From contig CADBCC010000014.1 in assembly GCA_902793125.1 (NCBI GenBank), forward strand, positions 1 through 34,841: DNA of 34,841 nucleotides. The letters are read 5' to 3'. A program made the position numbers and the translations under genes. The stretch is from an uncultured Ruminococcus sp. (GTDB taxonomy: Bacteria; Bacillota; Clostridia; Oscillospirales; Acutalibacteraceae). The first letter of the stretch is position 1. Each line of letters starts with the position of its first letter. This document shows, one piece after another, positions 1-7,711 of the stretch. The notes beneath the pieces were generated by a model. It had not been told where the DNA came from. It was given only the letters and a program-made list of their open reading frames with translations, and ran no database searches.

Positions 1-1
1 G

Positions 2-154
2 AACCACCGTAAGATTAAGTTTGAATCTTCCAACACCAAGATCGCGACAGTTACCTCCAAGGGCAAGATCAAGGCTAAGAAGAAGGGCACATGCTACATT
101 TACGCTTACGCTCAGAACGGTGTTTACAAGAGAATTAAGATTAAAGTAAAATAA
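2..154 (+). CDS. C-terminal end of a Big2-type (bacterial Ig-like) surface protein, partial
   Basis: The frame is open from the window edge and ends at TAA 152-154, leaving about 50 residues. They match the second half of a bacterial Ig-like group 2 domain: a Ser-Ser-Asn-x-Lys-Ile-Ala-Thr-Val strand, the turn Ser-Lys-Gly-Lys-Ile, then Lys-Lys-Lys-Gly-Thr and a terminal Arg-Ile-Lys-Ile-Lys-Val-Lys strand. The same pattern recurs several times in the CHAP protein downstream. Big2 domains are usually part of secreted or cell-surface proteins. The N-terminal domains, and so the actual activity, lie outside the window. An intrinsic terminator follows. Confidence 0.75.
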   Translation, partial: NHRKIKFESSNTKIATVTSKGKIKAKKKGTCYIYAYAQNGVYKRIKIKVK

Positions 155-208
155 TCGCTTGTAACTTTGTCGGTAAAAAATAAATAATTTACCTAAATTA
201 TACAAGGT

Positions 209-239
209 GCGGATAGCTTTTCGCTATCCGCGCTTTTTT
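209..239 (+). terminator. Intrinsic terminator after the partial Big2 gene
   Basis: A perfect 9-bp stem GCGGATAGC / GCTATCCGC (209-217 with 223-231) with a five-base loop is followed by CTTTTTTA. It separates the left-edge gene from the next promoter. Confidence 0.85.
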
Positions 240-281
240 ATGTACAGAATTAATAAATTTCCTAAAAAGAATAATTATTTG

Positions 282-310
282 TTGACCTGAGAGAAAAAAT
301 GTGTTACAAT
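282..310 (+). promoter_or_regulatory. Sigma-A promoter of the CHAP/Big2 gene
   Basis: TTGACC (282-287), a 17-bp spacer and TACAAT (305-310). The expected start of transcription is near 317, giving a leader of about 135 nt before the ATG at 452, which is long for a simple gene. Confidence 0.75.
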
Positions 311-321
311 ATATAAAAATA

Positions 322-396
322 AGTGTCAAATTATGTCTTTACCGGATATAATAATACTAAGAAAGCCACTTATAATGGGGCTTTCCAGTTGACATT
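322..396 (+). promoter_or_regulatory. Structured 5' leader of the CHAP gene (candidate cis RNA element)
   Basis: Just after the predicted transcription start, AGUGUCAA (322-329) can pair with UUGACAUU (389-396), eight pairs including one G-U. This encloses a perfect 7-bp hairpin GAAAGCC / GGCUUUC (361-367 with 379-385). It was compared from memory with c-di-GMP-I, c-di-GMP-II and c-di-AMP aptamers and no match was recognised. It may be a regulatory RNA or a mRNA-stabilising structure; no ligand is suggested by the sequence. Confidence 0.35.
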
Positions 397-451
397 AGGA
401 CCAGCCGAGAAAAAACTAAGATGAACTTATTTTGATTTAGAGGAAAAAGTT

Positions 452-2656
452 ATGAACAAAGTAATTAAAAAAACAGCTTCTTATTTACTTATCGTTACGC
501 TGATTTTTACCGCGTTCGCAGGTTTGCAGATTGCAAGTGAAACAGAAGCTCAGGCAGCTTCTTATCCGACAGGATACCCTAATACATATAAAAACACAGG
601 GAATTACACTAACGATATTATCGGTGTAGCAAAAACACAGGTAGGTTATAAGGAGAATTCCGTAGGTACAAAGTACGGCTATTGGTATAGCCCGAGTTTT
701 GTTGGTTTGCCTTGGTGCGCAATGTTTGTAAGTTGGTGCGCGAATCAGGCTAAAGTTCCGCAGAGCGCAATTAAAAAATACGCTTCCTGCAGTACCCAGG
801 TTGCCTGGTTTAAATCCATCGGAAGGTGGCATAACAGCAAGTACTACGGAGGAAGCTATACACCTAAAAAGGGTGACGTAGTATTCTATCGGGACGGCGG
901 CAGCTCCGCTGTATCGACTCATACGGGTATTTTAGCAGGTTTAAACGGAAATTATCTTGACGTTATCGAGGGTAACGCTACTAACGAAAGTGTTACTCAT
1001 TATACTAAAAACTCATCCCGTACACTCACAAATAAATATGTAATAGGTTACGGCGAGCCTAAATACGGACAAGCTGTTACCGAAGAAAAAGAGCCTACTA
1101 CTTTTGAAAACTGGCAGGTAAATGTTGATTCGCTTACACTCAGAGCCCAGGCTACTACAAGCTCATCGAAACTGGCTTCAATAGGATTCGGTACCGTTTT
1201 AGAAGTAACTAAGTTTACTCTCGCGGGCGGATATCTCTGGGGTTATACCAACTATAATAATAAAGCGGGTTGGTGCGCTCTTAACTATTGCGACTACGTT
1301 AACGGAAGTATTAACGGAGCTTATTATCAGCTTCCGCCTAAAGCGGACACTAAGTCTTATACGATTTGTATAAACGAAACTAAAAAGTTCACTGTATCCA
1401 ATTCCAAGGGAGCCGCATACTCGTCTTCGGACAAGTCTATCGCTACAGTTTCCAAAAAGGGTAAGATGAAAGGTATTAAAGTTGGTACCGTTACAATAAC
1501 TTGTAAGACTAAAACAGGTTCTGTTAGCTGTAAATTAAATGTTGTTAATCCGCATATTAATAAGACTAACGCGATTTCATGTATCGGAGACAGCGTAACT
1601 CTTAAAGTTATCGGAGCCAAAGGCACCGTTAAGTGGAAGAGCTCAAAGAAGAAGACCGCTACCGTAAGCAGTAAGGGTAAGGTTAAGTGCCTTAAGAAGG
1701 GTACTGTTAAAATTACCGCTAAAGTTGACGGTAAGAAGTACACTTCTACAATTAAGATTTACAAGAACCCGAGAACTTACGAGAGATTTAAAACATCTAA
1801 AAAGATTTATCTGAAAAACGCTTATAAAGGTAAGATTAATGTTATCCAGATTCCGAAATCCAAGTTATTAAAGATTAAGGAAGTAAAATATTCCAAGACT
1901 CTTACCTGGGGCAGAACAACTTACAAAGGAAGAAGCGGCTGGGTACAGCTTAACAAGTGTAAGTATAAGAACGGTTCCTTTATGGGTAAAGTATTAAAGG
2001 TAAGACCTTATCTTACTACAACTTCCAAGAAGATGTATCTGCAGAATAAATTCGCGCTTAAGTTAAAATCCGCTTCGGGAACAATTTCGTTCGCGAGCCA
2101 GAATAAGAAGATTGCGAAGATTAATAAGAAGGGTGTTGTAACAGGTACCAAGAAGGGTACAACCTACGTTACAGCTACTGTCGGAAAGACAGTTCTTAAA
2201 TGTAAGGTTGAAGTAGATAACCCCGTTATCTCAAAAACTTCCGTAAGCATCCTTAAAGGAAAGACAAAAACTCTCAAGGTTACCGGAGGAAGCGGTGTAA
2301 TAAGCTGGAAGAGCTTGAATACAAGTATCGCAACCGTAAACGCCAACGGTGTTATTACCGCTAAGAAGTACGGCGAAACATCTATTATCGCTACAAGAAA
2401 CGGAATCTCGTTAAGATGTGTTGTAAGCGTTTTAGATCCTAAGCTTTCCGCGGCTAAGCTTACGCTTAAAGTCGGCGAGTCAAAGGAGCTTAAAGTTAGC
2501 CGTTCAACCGGAGCTAAACCAAGCTGGACATCGTCCGCTCTGCCTGTAGCAACTGTTGCTGACGGCAAGGTAACAGCTCTTAAAGAGGGTAACGCAACAA
2601 TTACATGTAAAGTCAACGGCGCGGTTCTTGTCTGCGAAGTTGAAGTAAAAAAATAA
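452..2656 (+). CDS. Secreted CHAP-domain peptidoglycan amidase/endopeptidase with SH3-like and Big2 domains
   Basis: A 734-residue exported protein. Residues 1-36 form a signal peptide (Lys-rich start, hydrophobic core, end near AQAA). A CHAP domain spans about 55-205, with probable catalytic Cys89 in PWCAMF, His157 in STHTGI and Asn175 in IEGN. CHAP enzymes cut amide bonds in peptidoglycan outside the cell. An SH3-like segment follows (about 222-290, ending in Ala-Gly-Trp-Cys), then two Big2 domains (about 298-440), a second degenerate SH3-like segment (about 448-515) and three more Big2 domains (about 525-734). The Big2 and SH3-like parts probably hold the enzyme at the wall. No LPXTG motif is present. 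The ATG at 452 has AGAGGAAAAAG just upstream. The gene is monocistronic, with its own promoter and terminator. The exact bond cleaved cannot be read from sequence. Confidence 0.85.
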   Translation: MNKVIKKTASYLLIVTLIFTAFAGLQIASETEAQAASYPTGYPNTYKNTGNYTNDIIGVAKTQVGYKENSVGTKYGYWYSPSFVGLPWCAMFVSWCANQAKVPQSAIKKYASCSTQVAWFKSIGRWHNSKYYGGSYTPKKGDVVFYRDGGSSAVSTHTGILAGLNGNYLDVIEGNATNESVTHYTKNSSRTLTNKYVIGYGEPKYGQAVTEEKEPTTFENWQVNVDSLTLRAQATTSSSKLASIGFGTVLEVTKFTLAGGYLWGYTNYNNKAGWCALNYCDYVNGSINGAYYQLPPKADTKSYTICINETKKFTVSNSKGAAYSSSDKSIATVSKKGKMKGIKVGTVTITCKTKTGSVSCKLNVVNPHINKTNAISCIGDSVTLKVIGAKGTVKWKSSKKKTATVSSKGKVKCLKKGTVKITAKVDGKKYTSTIKIYKNPRTYERFKTSKKIYLKNAYKGKINVIQIPKSKLLKIKEVKYSKTLTWGRTTYKGRSGWVQLNKCKYKNGSFMGKVLKVRPYLTTTSKKMYLQNKFALKLKSASGTISFASQNKKIAKINKKGVVTGTKKGTTYVTATVGKTVLKCKVEVDNPVISKTSVSILKGKTKTLKVTGGSGVISWKSLNTSIATVNANGVITAKKYGETSIIATRNGISLRCVVSVLDPKLSAAKLTLKVGESKELKVSRSTGAKPSWTSSALPVATVADGKVTALKEGNATITCKVNGAVLVCEVEVKK

Positions 2657-2670
2657 GCAGTTAGTTTTTA

Positions 2671-2697
2671 CGGTCGGCAAAATGCCGACCGTTTTTT
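2671..2697 (+). terminator. Intrinsic terminator of the CHAP gene
   Basis: A perfect 9-bp stem CGGTCGGCA / TGCCGACCG (2671-2679 with 2683-2691) with a 3-nt loop is followed by TTTTTT. Confidence 0.9.
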
Positions 2698-2792
2698 ATT
2701 GCAAAAATCATCTGCTGCTTTGGCGTGTTTTGTGCATTAAAAAGGAGAAAATGTCGAAAATGTTGTTTATTTTTTAACTTAATGCTATTCTA

Positions 2793-2821
2793 TTGACATA
2801 ATTATTTTGATAATATATAAT
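2793..2821 (+). promoter_or_regulatory. Consensus sigma-A promoter of the lipoprotein gene
   Basis: TTGACA (2793-2798), 17 bp, TATAAT (2816-2821): a full consensus match, implying strong constitutive transcription unless a repressor acts. Confidence 0.85.
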
Positions 2822-2867
2822 TGATTTGTGAATGGTCACATACTTTAAATTTGAAAGGTGGATAAAA

Positions 2868-3578
2868 ATGAAAAGAAGTTTAGTTTTATTAATGGCTTTA
2901 TTAATCGCGCTTTTGAGCGGATGCTCATTCGGCGGAAACCAGACTCCTACCGACGGTTCCAATAATGCTCAGAACGGTGCTACCGTAGCCGCTGATAATG
3001 AAAATCAGTCTGATTTTAATGAAGAAGAGATTGTTAAGAATATCAAAGTAACACCTTACCGCTATACTTCCTATTCTTATAACTATCTTGTTTTAGTATT
3101 AAAGAATAACTCGAAGGTTGACTGTAAATTAGAAGTTTCCGTTGACCTTTATGATGATAAGGGCGATATTGTAGGTACTGAGGACAGCACTATCCAGGCT
3201 TTTGCCGCTGGCACTGAAACTCTTGTTAAATTCAGCACAAAAGATAAGTTTAAGAAATTTGAGTATCAGCTAACCGCCGACAAGATTTCATCCTACTATA
3301 CTGCTGTATGTAAAGACTTAAAGTGCAAAGTTAACAAAGCTACCGATAAGATTATCGTAAGTGTTACAAACAAAGGTCAAAAGACAGCTAAGTATACAAA
3401 GGCTAACGCAATCTTCTTTAAGGGTAAAAAGGTTGTTTACTGCAACTTAGCTTATGTAGGCGACAGCAAGAACCTTATCAAGCCCGGTAAAACCGAAAAG
3501 GCTCAGATTACCTGCTATGAAAAATTTGACAGCTATAAGGTTTATTTAGACAGCTACGCTGATAATAACGCAAGCTGA
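2868..3578 (+). CDS. Lipoprotein of unknown function
   Basis: 236 residues. The start is ATG 2868, which has GAAAGGTGG about 7 nt upstream; an upstream in-frame start would place extra residues before the signal peptide. The N-terminus (Lys-Arg, then a Leu/Ala-rich core, then Leu-Ser-Gly-Cys at about residue 19) is a type II signal peptide, so the mature protein should be attached to the membrane. A low-complexity Asn/Asp/Glu stretch (20-50) is followed by two beta-rich modules (about 55-145 and 150-230), each with alternating hydrophobic strands that recall FxLYD/Ig-like extracellular domains. No catalytic motif was seen. It stands alone between a strong promoter and a strong terminator. A substrate-binding or envelope role is possible but not shown. 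Confidence 0.7.
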   Translation: MKRSLVLLMALLIALLSGCSFGGNQTPTDGSNNAQNGATVAADNENQSDFNEEEIVKNIKVTPYRYTSYSYNYLVLVLKNNSKVDCKLEVSVDLYDDKGDIVGTEDSTIQAFAAGTETLVKFSTKDKFKKFEYQLTADKISSYYTAVCKDLKCKVNKATDKIIVSVTNKGQKTAKYTKANAIFFKGKKVVYCNLAYVGDSKNLIKPGKTEKAQITCYEKFDSYKVYLDSYADNNAS

Positions 3579-3590
3579 TATAGAAAAAAT

Positions 3591-3620
3591 AAAAGTCCTG
3601 TTCAGATGAACAGGACTTTT
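3591..3620. terminator. Bidirectional terminator between the lipoprotein gene and the hydrogenase-maturation operon
   Basis: A 13-bp stem AAAAGTCCTGTTC / GAACAGGACTTTT (3591-3603 with 3608-3620) with a 4-nt loop. It has A-runs on the left and T-runs on the right, so it can stop transcription from both sides. It serves the plus-strand lipoprotein gene and the minus-strand hydF. Confidence 0.9.
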
Positions 3621-3625
3621 TAAAT

Positions 3626-4822
3626 TTACGGTGTTGCTATATTGTCGAGTATTCCGGTGAAATGGGCGATTGCTACGCCGTAATTTGTCATCGGAATATT
3701 TTTCGTCTTAGCCTTTTCAATTCGGCTCATTATATATTTACGGTTAAACATACATCCGCCGCATTGGATAATGAGGTCGTACTCGTCAAGGTCTTCCGGG
3801 AAATCGGTACCCGAAACAATGTCGATTTGTATTCCCGCTCCGGCGCGTTTTCTAATCATATTCGGAATTTTCTCGCGTCCGATATCCTCGCTGAGCGGAG
3901 CGTGAGTACAGCATTCCGCGATTAAAACTTTGCTGTTTTCTGTAAGAGAGTCAAGTGCCTTTGCGCCTTGGGTGTAATATTCCAAATCGCCCTTATATGC
4001 CGCAAATAAAACGGAAAAGCTTGTAAGCATACTTTTTTCGGGCTTGTTTTTATATACGAAATCAAAAACCTGCGAGTCGGTTATAATGAGTTTAGGTGTT
4101 TCGTTAAGATATTTTAAAGTGTTTAAGAATCTGTCGGTAGTGCATGAAACCACCGAGCATTTTTTCTCTAAGAGCTCCCTGATTGTTTGAACCTGGGGGA
4201 GAATAAGTCTGCCCTTGGGAGCCTGAATATCCTGCGGCATTACCAAAAGCACAAGGTCGTCTTCCGAGCAGAGCGAGCCTGTAATTGTCGGAATATTGCG
4301 GTCGGACGGAGCAAGTCTGATAAGCTGTTCTTTCAGCTCGTCGATTCCGATTTTATCAACCGCGCTGACCTGAAGCGGTTTTTCGCCGATTTTATTGCGC
4401 ACCTTAAAAACGTAAGCTGAGCCGTTTATAAGCATATCCGCTTTGCTGACTACGGGTATAACGGGAATTTTCTTTTCCTTAAAGAACTCGAACCATTCGC
4501 ACTCTTTTCCTATGTCGCTCCCGGAAAACAGCACCACGGCTATGTCGACTCTTTCCGCGGTTTTTTCGGTTTTTTTGATTCGCATCTCACCGAGTTCGCC
4601 TATGTCGTCGAATCCCGCGGTATCAACGATTACACAGGCGCCGAGTCCGTTTATTTCCATCGCTTTGTTTACAGGATCGGTGGTGGTTCCCGCAACTTCG
4701 GAAACTATGCTGACCTGCTGGCCCGTGAAGGCGTTGATAAGCGAGCTTTTCCCCGAGTTTCGTTTTCCGTAAAAACCAATATGCAATCGGTTCGCGGACG
4801 GTGTTTCGTTTAACGTTGTCAT
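3626..4822 (-). CDS. hydF: [FeFe]-hydrogenase H-cluster maturation GTPase HydF
   Basis: 398 residues, normal for HydF, which is the cytosolic scaffold that receives the 2Fe subcluster made by HydE and HydG and delivers it to apo-hydrogenase. The N-terminal GTPase domain has the P-loop GKRNSGKSS, the switch motif DTAG and the base-recognition motif SKAD. The C-terminal iron-sulfur domain keeps Cys305-x-His307 and Cys354-x-x-Cys357. The residue before the last Cys pair, His in the published CxHx(46-53)HCxxC pattern, is Gln353 here. It is the last gene of the operon, 12 bp after hydG, with ribosome-binding site AAGGTGAG. Identity is secure from the motifs and neighbours; the Gln may alter the exchangeable cluster ligand. 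Confidence 0.95.
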   Translation of the reverse strand: MTTLNETPSANRLHIGFYGKRNSGKSSLINAFTGQQVSIVSEVAGTTTDPVNKAMEINGLGACVIVDTAGFDDIGELGEMRIKKTEKTAERVDIAVVLFSGSDIGKECEWFEFFKEKKIPVIPVVSKADMLINGSAYVFKVRNKIGEKPLQVSAVDKIGIDELKEQLIRLAPSDRNIPTITGSLCSEDDLVLLVMPQDIQAPKGRLILPQVQTIRELLEKKCSVVSCTTDRFLNTLKYLNETPKLIITDSQVFDFVYKNKPEKSMLTSFSVLFAAYKGDLEYYTQGAKALDSLTENSKVLIAECCTHAPLSEDIGREKIPNMIRKRAGAGIQIDIVSGTDFPEDLDEYDLIIQCGGCMFNRKYIMSRIEKAKTKNIPMTNYGVAIAHFTGILDNIATP

Positions 4823-4834
4823 ATTCTCACCTTC

Positions 4835-6250
4835 TTAAAATCTGAAATCGCGTTTGTTGTTTTCTATATCTTTCAGATGCTCCTCGCAAATTTTCCTGAC
4901 CTTTTCGTTGGGAATATTAAGGAGCTCTTTTTTTATCATTTTTTCTCCGATTTCTTTTGTGTCATCACTCGCGTAGTCCATAAGATATTCTTTTAAAGTC
5001 ATAAGCGCGTTCGGATGACAGCAGTTTTGAATCTGCCTGTTTTTGCAAAGCGTCATAAATCTGTCGCCTGTTCTGCCTTCGCGATAGCACGCCGTACAGA
5101 ATGAGGGAATGTAGTCGTTTCGCATAAGCCAGTTTACAACTTCATCAAGTGTTCTGTGGTCGCTTACGTCGAACTGCTCGCTGTTCTGAGCTTCTTCTTC
5201 GTCGGCGTAACCTCCGACCGAAGTTTTTGAAGCTCCGCTTATTTGCGATACGCCGTAGTGGATTACTTTGTTTCTGACTTCTTCGCTCTCGCGGGTTGAA
5301 ATTATCATTCCCGTATAGGGAACGCAGATTCTTATAAGCGCGCAGATTTTTCCGAAAATCTCATCCGAAATTCCATTGTCAAAAACGTTGGGGTCAATAT
5401 CATCGGCTTTTTTTATTCTCGGAACGCTGATTGTGTGCGGGCCGACTCCGTGAACCGCTTCAAGGTGTTCGGCATGCATAAGAAGTCCCGCGAACTCATA
5501 ACGGTATAGCTCAAGTCCGAAAAGAACTCCAAGTCCTACATCGTCGATTCCGCCTTCCATGGCGCGGTCCATAGCCTCGGTGTGGTAAGCGTAGTTGTGC
5601 TTTGGTCCTGTCGGATGAAGCTTTTCGTAACTCTCCTTATGATATGTTTCCTGGAAAAGTATGTAGGTTCCGATTCCCGCTTCTTTAAGCTTGCGGTAAT
5701 TCTCGACAGTAGTCGCGGCGATATTTACGTTAACTCGTCTTATAGCTCCGTTTTTGTGTTTTATGCTGTAGATAGTTTTAATTGACTCGAGTATGTATTC
5801 AATCGGATTATTAACCGGGTCTTCGCCCGCCTCAATCGCGAGGCGTTTGTGCCCCATATCCTGGAGCGCGATTACCTCTTTTCTTATCTCGTCCTGAGTG
5901 AGCTTTTTTCGGCAGATGTGCTTGTTTTTAAGGTGATAAGGACAGTATACACATCCGTTTACACAGTAGTTCGAAAGGTAAAGCGGCGCGAACATAACAA
6001 TTCGGTTCCCGTAGAAATCTTTTTTTATCTGCTCGGCTAAAGCGAACATTTTCTGCATTCTTTCTTCATCTTCGCACGCTAAAAGTACGGAAGCTTCTCT
6101 GTGGGAAAGCCCTTTTAACTGCGCCGCTTTTTCAAGCAGGCTGTCAACAAGTTCTAAATTATCTTTATTTTCGTCGGCGTATTTTAAGGTTTCGAGGATT
6201 TCATTATGGTCAATAAACTCCTCGGCCTTTAATGATTTCGGATTATACAT
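4835..6250 (-). CDS. hydG: [FeFe]-hydrogenase maturase HydG (radical-SAM tyrosine lyase)
   Basis: 471 residues from ATG 6250. HydG cleaves tyrosine to p-cresol and dehydroglycine, which yields the CO and CN ligands of the H-cluster as an Fe(CO)2(CN) synthon. The radical-SAM motif CxxxCxxC is at Cys96, Cys100 and Cys103. The C-terminal auxiliary-cluster motif Cx2Cx22C is at Cys385, Cys388 and Cys411. A longer frame reaches a TTG at 6301 inside hydE, but HydG proteins usually begin near the MYNxKSxKAEEF segment, which supports the ATG. GGAG lies 14 nt before that ATG, an unusually long spacing; an in-frame TTG at 6262 is another option. The gene starts 22 bp after the hydE stop. Confidence 0.95.
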   Translation of the reverse strand: MYNPKSLKAEEFIDHNEILETLKYADENKDNLELVDSLLEKAAQLKGLSHREASVLLACEDEERMQKMFALAEQIKKDFYGNRIVMFAPLYLSNYCVNGCVYCPYHLKNKHICRKKLTQDEIRKEVIALQDMGHKRLAIEAGEDPVNNPIEYILESIKTIYSIKHKNGAIRRVNVNIAATTVENYRKLKEAGIGTYILFQETYHKESYEKLHPTGPKHNYAYHTEAMDRAMEGGIDDVGLGVLFGLELYRYEFAGLLMHAEHLEAVHGVGPHTISVPRIKKADDIDPNVFDNGISDEIFGKICALIRICVPYTGMIISTRESEEVRNKVIHYGVSQISGASKTSVGGYADEEEAQNSEQFDVSDHRTLDEVVNWLMRNDYIPSFCTACYREGRTGDRFMTLCKNRQIQNCCHPNALMTLKEYLMDYASDDTKEIGEKMIKKELLNIPNEKVRKICEEHLKDIENNKRDFRF

Positions 6251-6272
6251 TTTTATACTCAATTCTCCATTC

Positions 6273-7310
6273 TTAATTGTTTTTGCTGTCGCCTCTGTCA
6301 ATAACTATCTTGCATCCGACGCTCTCTATTCGCTTTTCAAGACAGCTTTTGCATTGGGCGCTTTCGTCACCGGTACAAACTTTGTTATCGTATAATTGGT
6401 AATCTTTTCTTACCGCTACGGGGGAAAGATTCGGCATAACAACGTTAGCTCCCGCTTTTATCCCGAGTTCTCTGCCGAGAGGATTAATTGTAGCCAAAGC
6501 CGTGGTTGCTGGCAGGAGCACTTTTGGAAGCATAATTCGGACTATGGAAATCATCAGAAGCGTCAGCTCAAGGGTTCCGTTGGGAAAATCCCTGAACTCG
6601 GTTTGAGCGTGGTGAATAAACGGCCCTAAACCGACCATCTGCGGATTAAGCTTTTTAATATAAATCAAATCTTCCGCTAAGTTTTCCGCAGTCTGGTACG
6701 GTGAACCTACCATAAATCCGCAGCCGACCTGGTATCCGATTTTCTTTAAATTCTCCAAACATTTAATTCGGGTTTCAAATTTTTGGTTTTCGGGATGAAG
6801 CTTTTCGTAGTGGGTTTTGTCGGCGGTTTCATGCCTTAAAAGATAACGGTCCGCTCCGCAGTCGAAGTAACGTTTATAGCTTTCTTTGCTTTTTTCGCCG
6901 ATAGAAAGAGTAAGAGCGCAGTCGGGATACTTTTCTTTTATTGCTTTTATTATTTCGCAAATCCGCTCGTCTGTAAAGTAAGGGTCTTCTCCTCCTTGAA
7001 GAACAAAGGTGCGGAATCCTAAATTGTAGCCCTCTTTACAGCATCTCATTATTTCATCAAAGCTTAAGCGGTAGCGACTGCAGTTTTTGTTATCCCGGCG
7101 TATACCGCAGTAAAGGCAATTTTGTTTGCAGTAATTTGTAAATTCAATCAGCCCTCGAACGTAAATTTCGTCGCCGTAGTTTTCCTTTCGAAGTTTTTCC
7201 GCCAATGCCCTCAGGCGTTCGCGGGTTTCAGCGTCCGAATTAATAAGCTCAACAAATTCCGGTTTCGACAGAATTTTATTCCGATATAATTTTTCTGCTA
7301 AATCAGTCAT
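6273..7310 (-). CDS. hydE: [FeFe]-hydrogenase maturase HydE (radical SAM)
   Basis: 345 residues, full length. HydE is the cytosolic radical-SAM enzyme that works with HydG and HydF on the 2Fe subcluster and its dithiomethylamine bridge. The radical-SAM motif is at Cys61, Cys65 and Cys68 in NYCKQNCLYCGI. The optional second-cluster motif Cx7Cx2C is also present (Cys312, Cys320, Cys323). The related family BioB is excluded by the neighbours and by this C-terminal motif. The ATG lies inside the end of the TM1266-family gene (8-nt overlap), which suggests translational coupling. Confidence 0.95.
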   Translation of the reverse strand: MTDLAEKLYRNKILSKPEFVELINSDAETRERLRALAEKLRKENYGDEIYVRGLIEFTNYCKQNCLYCGIRRDNKNCSRYRLSFDEIMRCCKEGYNLGFRTFVLQGGEDPYFTDERICEIIKAIKEKYPDCALTLSIGEKSKESYKRYFDCGADRYLLRHETADKTHYEKLHPENQKFETRIKCLENLKKIGYQVGCGFMVGSPYQTAENLAEDLIYIKKLNPQMVGLGPFIHHAQTEFRDFPNGTLELTLLMISIVRIMLPKVLLPATTALATINPLGRELGIKAGANVVMPNLSPVAVRKDYQLYDNKVCTGDESAQCKSCLEKRIESVGCKIVIDRGDSKNN

Positions 7311-7560
7311 TGAAAACGTATTTTGAGAAAGCGGTTTTAGCGCTTACCGCGTCAAGTTTTCCGAGGTTTCCCGAAAAAGCGGAAATTATATTCTGGGGAG
7401 CATCCATAACAACGCTTATTATTGAAATGCCGCGTTTTTTGTAAGGGATTCCCATTCTGCCGACAACGTAATCGCTGTAGTCGCTTATTAGTTTGTTTAC
7501 TTGTTCAACGGGATTTGAATTTTCTAAAATAATGCTTATTACCGCTACTCTTGTTTCCAT
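7303..7560 (-). CDS. TM1266-family iron-only hydrogenase system regulator
   Basis: 85 residues, the usual size for this family, whose fold resembles the ACT-like C-terminal domain of NikR. It reads as METRVAVISIILEN, then a helix with Val-Asn-Lys-Leu-Ile, VVGRMGIPY and GISIISVVMDAP. Members sit next to hydEFG genes in many Firmicutes and are presumed regulators, though they lack a DNA-binding domain and a mechanism is not established. It is the first gene of the operon, with AAGGAAAGG 7 nt before the ATG. Its leader holds an attenuator-like structure, so it is a plausible participant in controlling its own operon (inference). Confidence 0.9.
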   Translation of the reverse strand: METRVAVISIILENSNPVEQVNKLISDYSDYVVGRMGIPYKKRGISIISVVMDAPQNIISAFSGNLGKLDAVSAKTAFSKYVFND

Positions 7561-7600
7561 AATAATATCCTTTCCTTAAATCGGACAATACATATATAAT

Positions 7601-7648
7601 AAAAAAAGCTACACCGAAAGGCATAGCATTAAAATCGTTTTGCCTTTC
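7601..7648 (-). promoter_or_regulatory. Terminator/antiterminator pair in the leader of the hydrogenase-maturation operon
   Basis: On the minus strand an 8-bp stem GCTATGCC / GGTGTAGC (7627-7620 with 7615-7608, two G-U pairs, TTTC loop) is followed by seven T (7607-7601), the layout of an intrinsic terminator. It lies between the operon promoter and the first gene, and no minus-strand gene upstream needs a terminator here. Immediately upstream, GAAAGGCA (7648-7641) pairs perfectly with TGCCTTTC (7623-7616). That overlaps the terminator stem, so the two folds exclude each other. This is the geometry of an attenuator; the effector is unknown. Confidence 0.6.
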
Positions 7649-7679
7649 ACGTCAATAAAATTTCCGTGTCAGTGTTATT

Positions 7680-7708
7680 ATTTTAACACAGTTAAAGTTG
7701 AATTTCAA
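7680..7708 (-). promoter_or_regulatory. Promoter of the TM1266-hydE-hydG-hydF operon
   Basis: Minus strand TTGAAA (7708-7703), 17-bp spacer, TAAAAT (7685-7680). The predicted start of transcription near 7673 gives a leader of about 113 nt containing the attenuator-like fold. Confidence 0.65.
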
Positions 7709-7711
7709 CTT
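7695..7711. promoter_or_regulatory. 17-bp palindrome overlapping the -35 box of the hydrogenase-maturation promoter
   Basis: AAGTTGAA-T-TTCAACTT is a perfect inverted repeat with 8-bp arms and covers the whole -35 hexamer of the operon. A further GTTGAAA half-site lies at 7721-7727. A dimeric repressor bound here would block RNA polymerase. The regulator is not identifiable from the site alone. Confidence 0.45.

Noticed and set aside
452-2656. Possible adhesin or sortase-anchored protein reading of the CHAP/Big2 gene
   Set aside because: No LPXTG motif is present at the C-terminus, and the intact CHAP Cys-His-Asn set supports a wall hydrolase.
6251-6301. Longer HydG starting at TTG 6301 inside hydE
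   Set aside because: The extra 17 residues do not resemble HydG, and the family normally begins near the MYNPKSLKAEEF segment at ATG 6250.
7628-7655. Minus-strand promoter-like TTGACG-18-TAATGC upstream of the TM1266-family gene
   Set aside because: Its start of transcription would fall inside the hairpin at 7608-7627, the -10 is poor, and the TTGAAA-17-TAAAAT promoter upstream fits better. If it were used, the attenuator model would fail.
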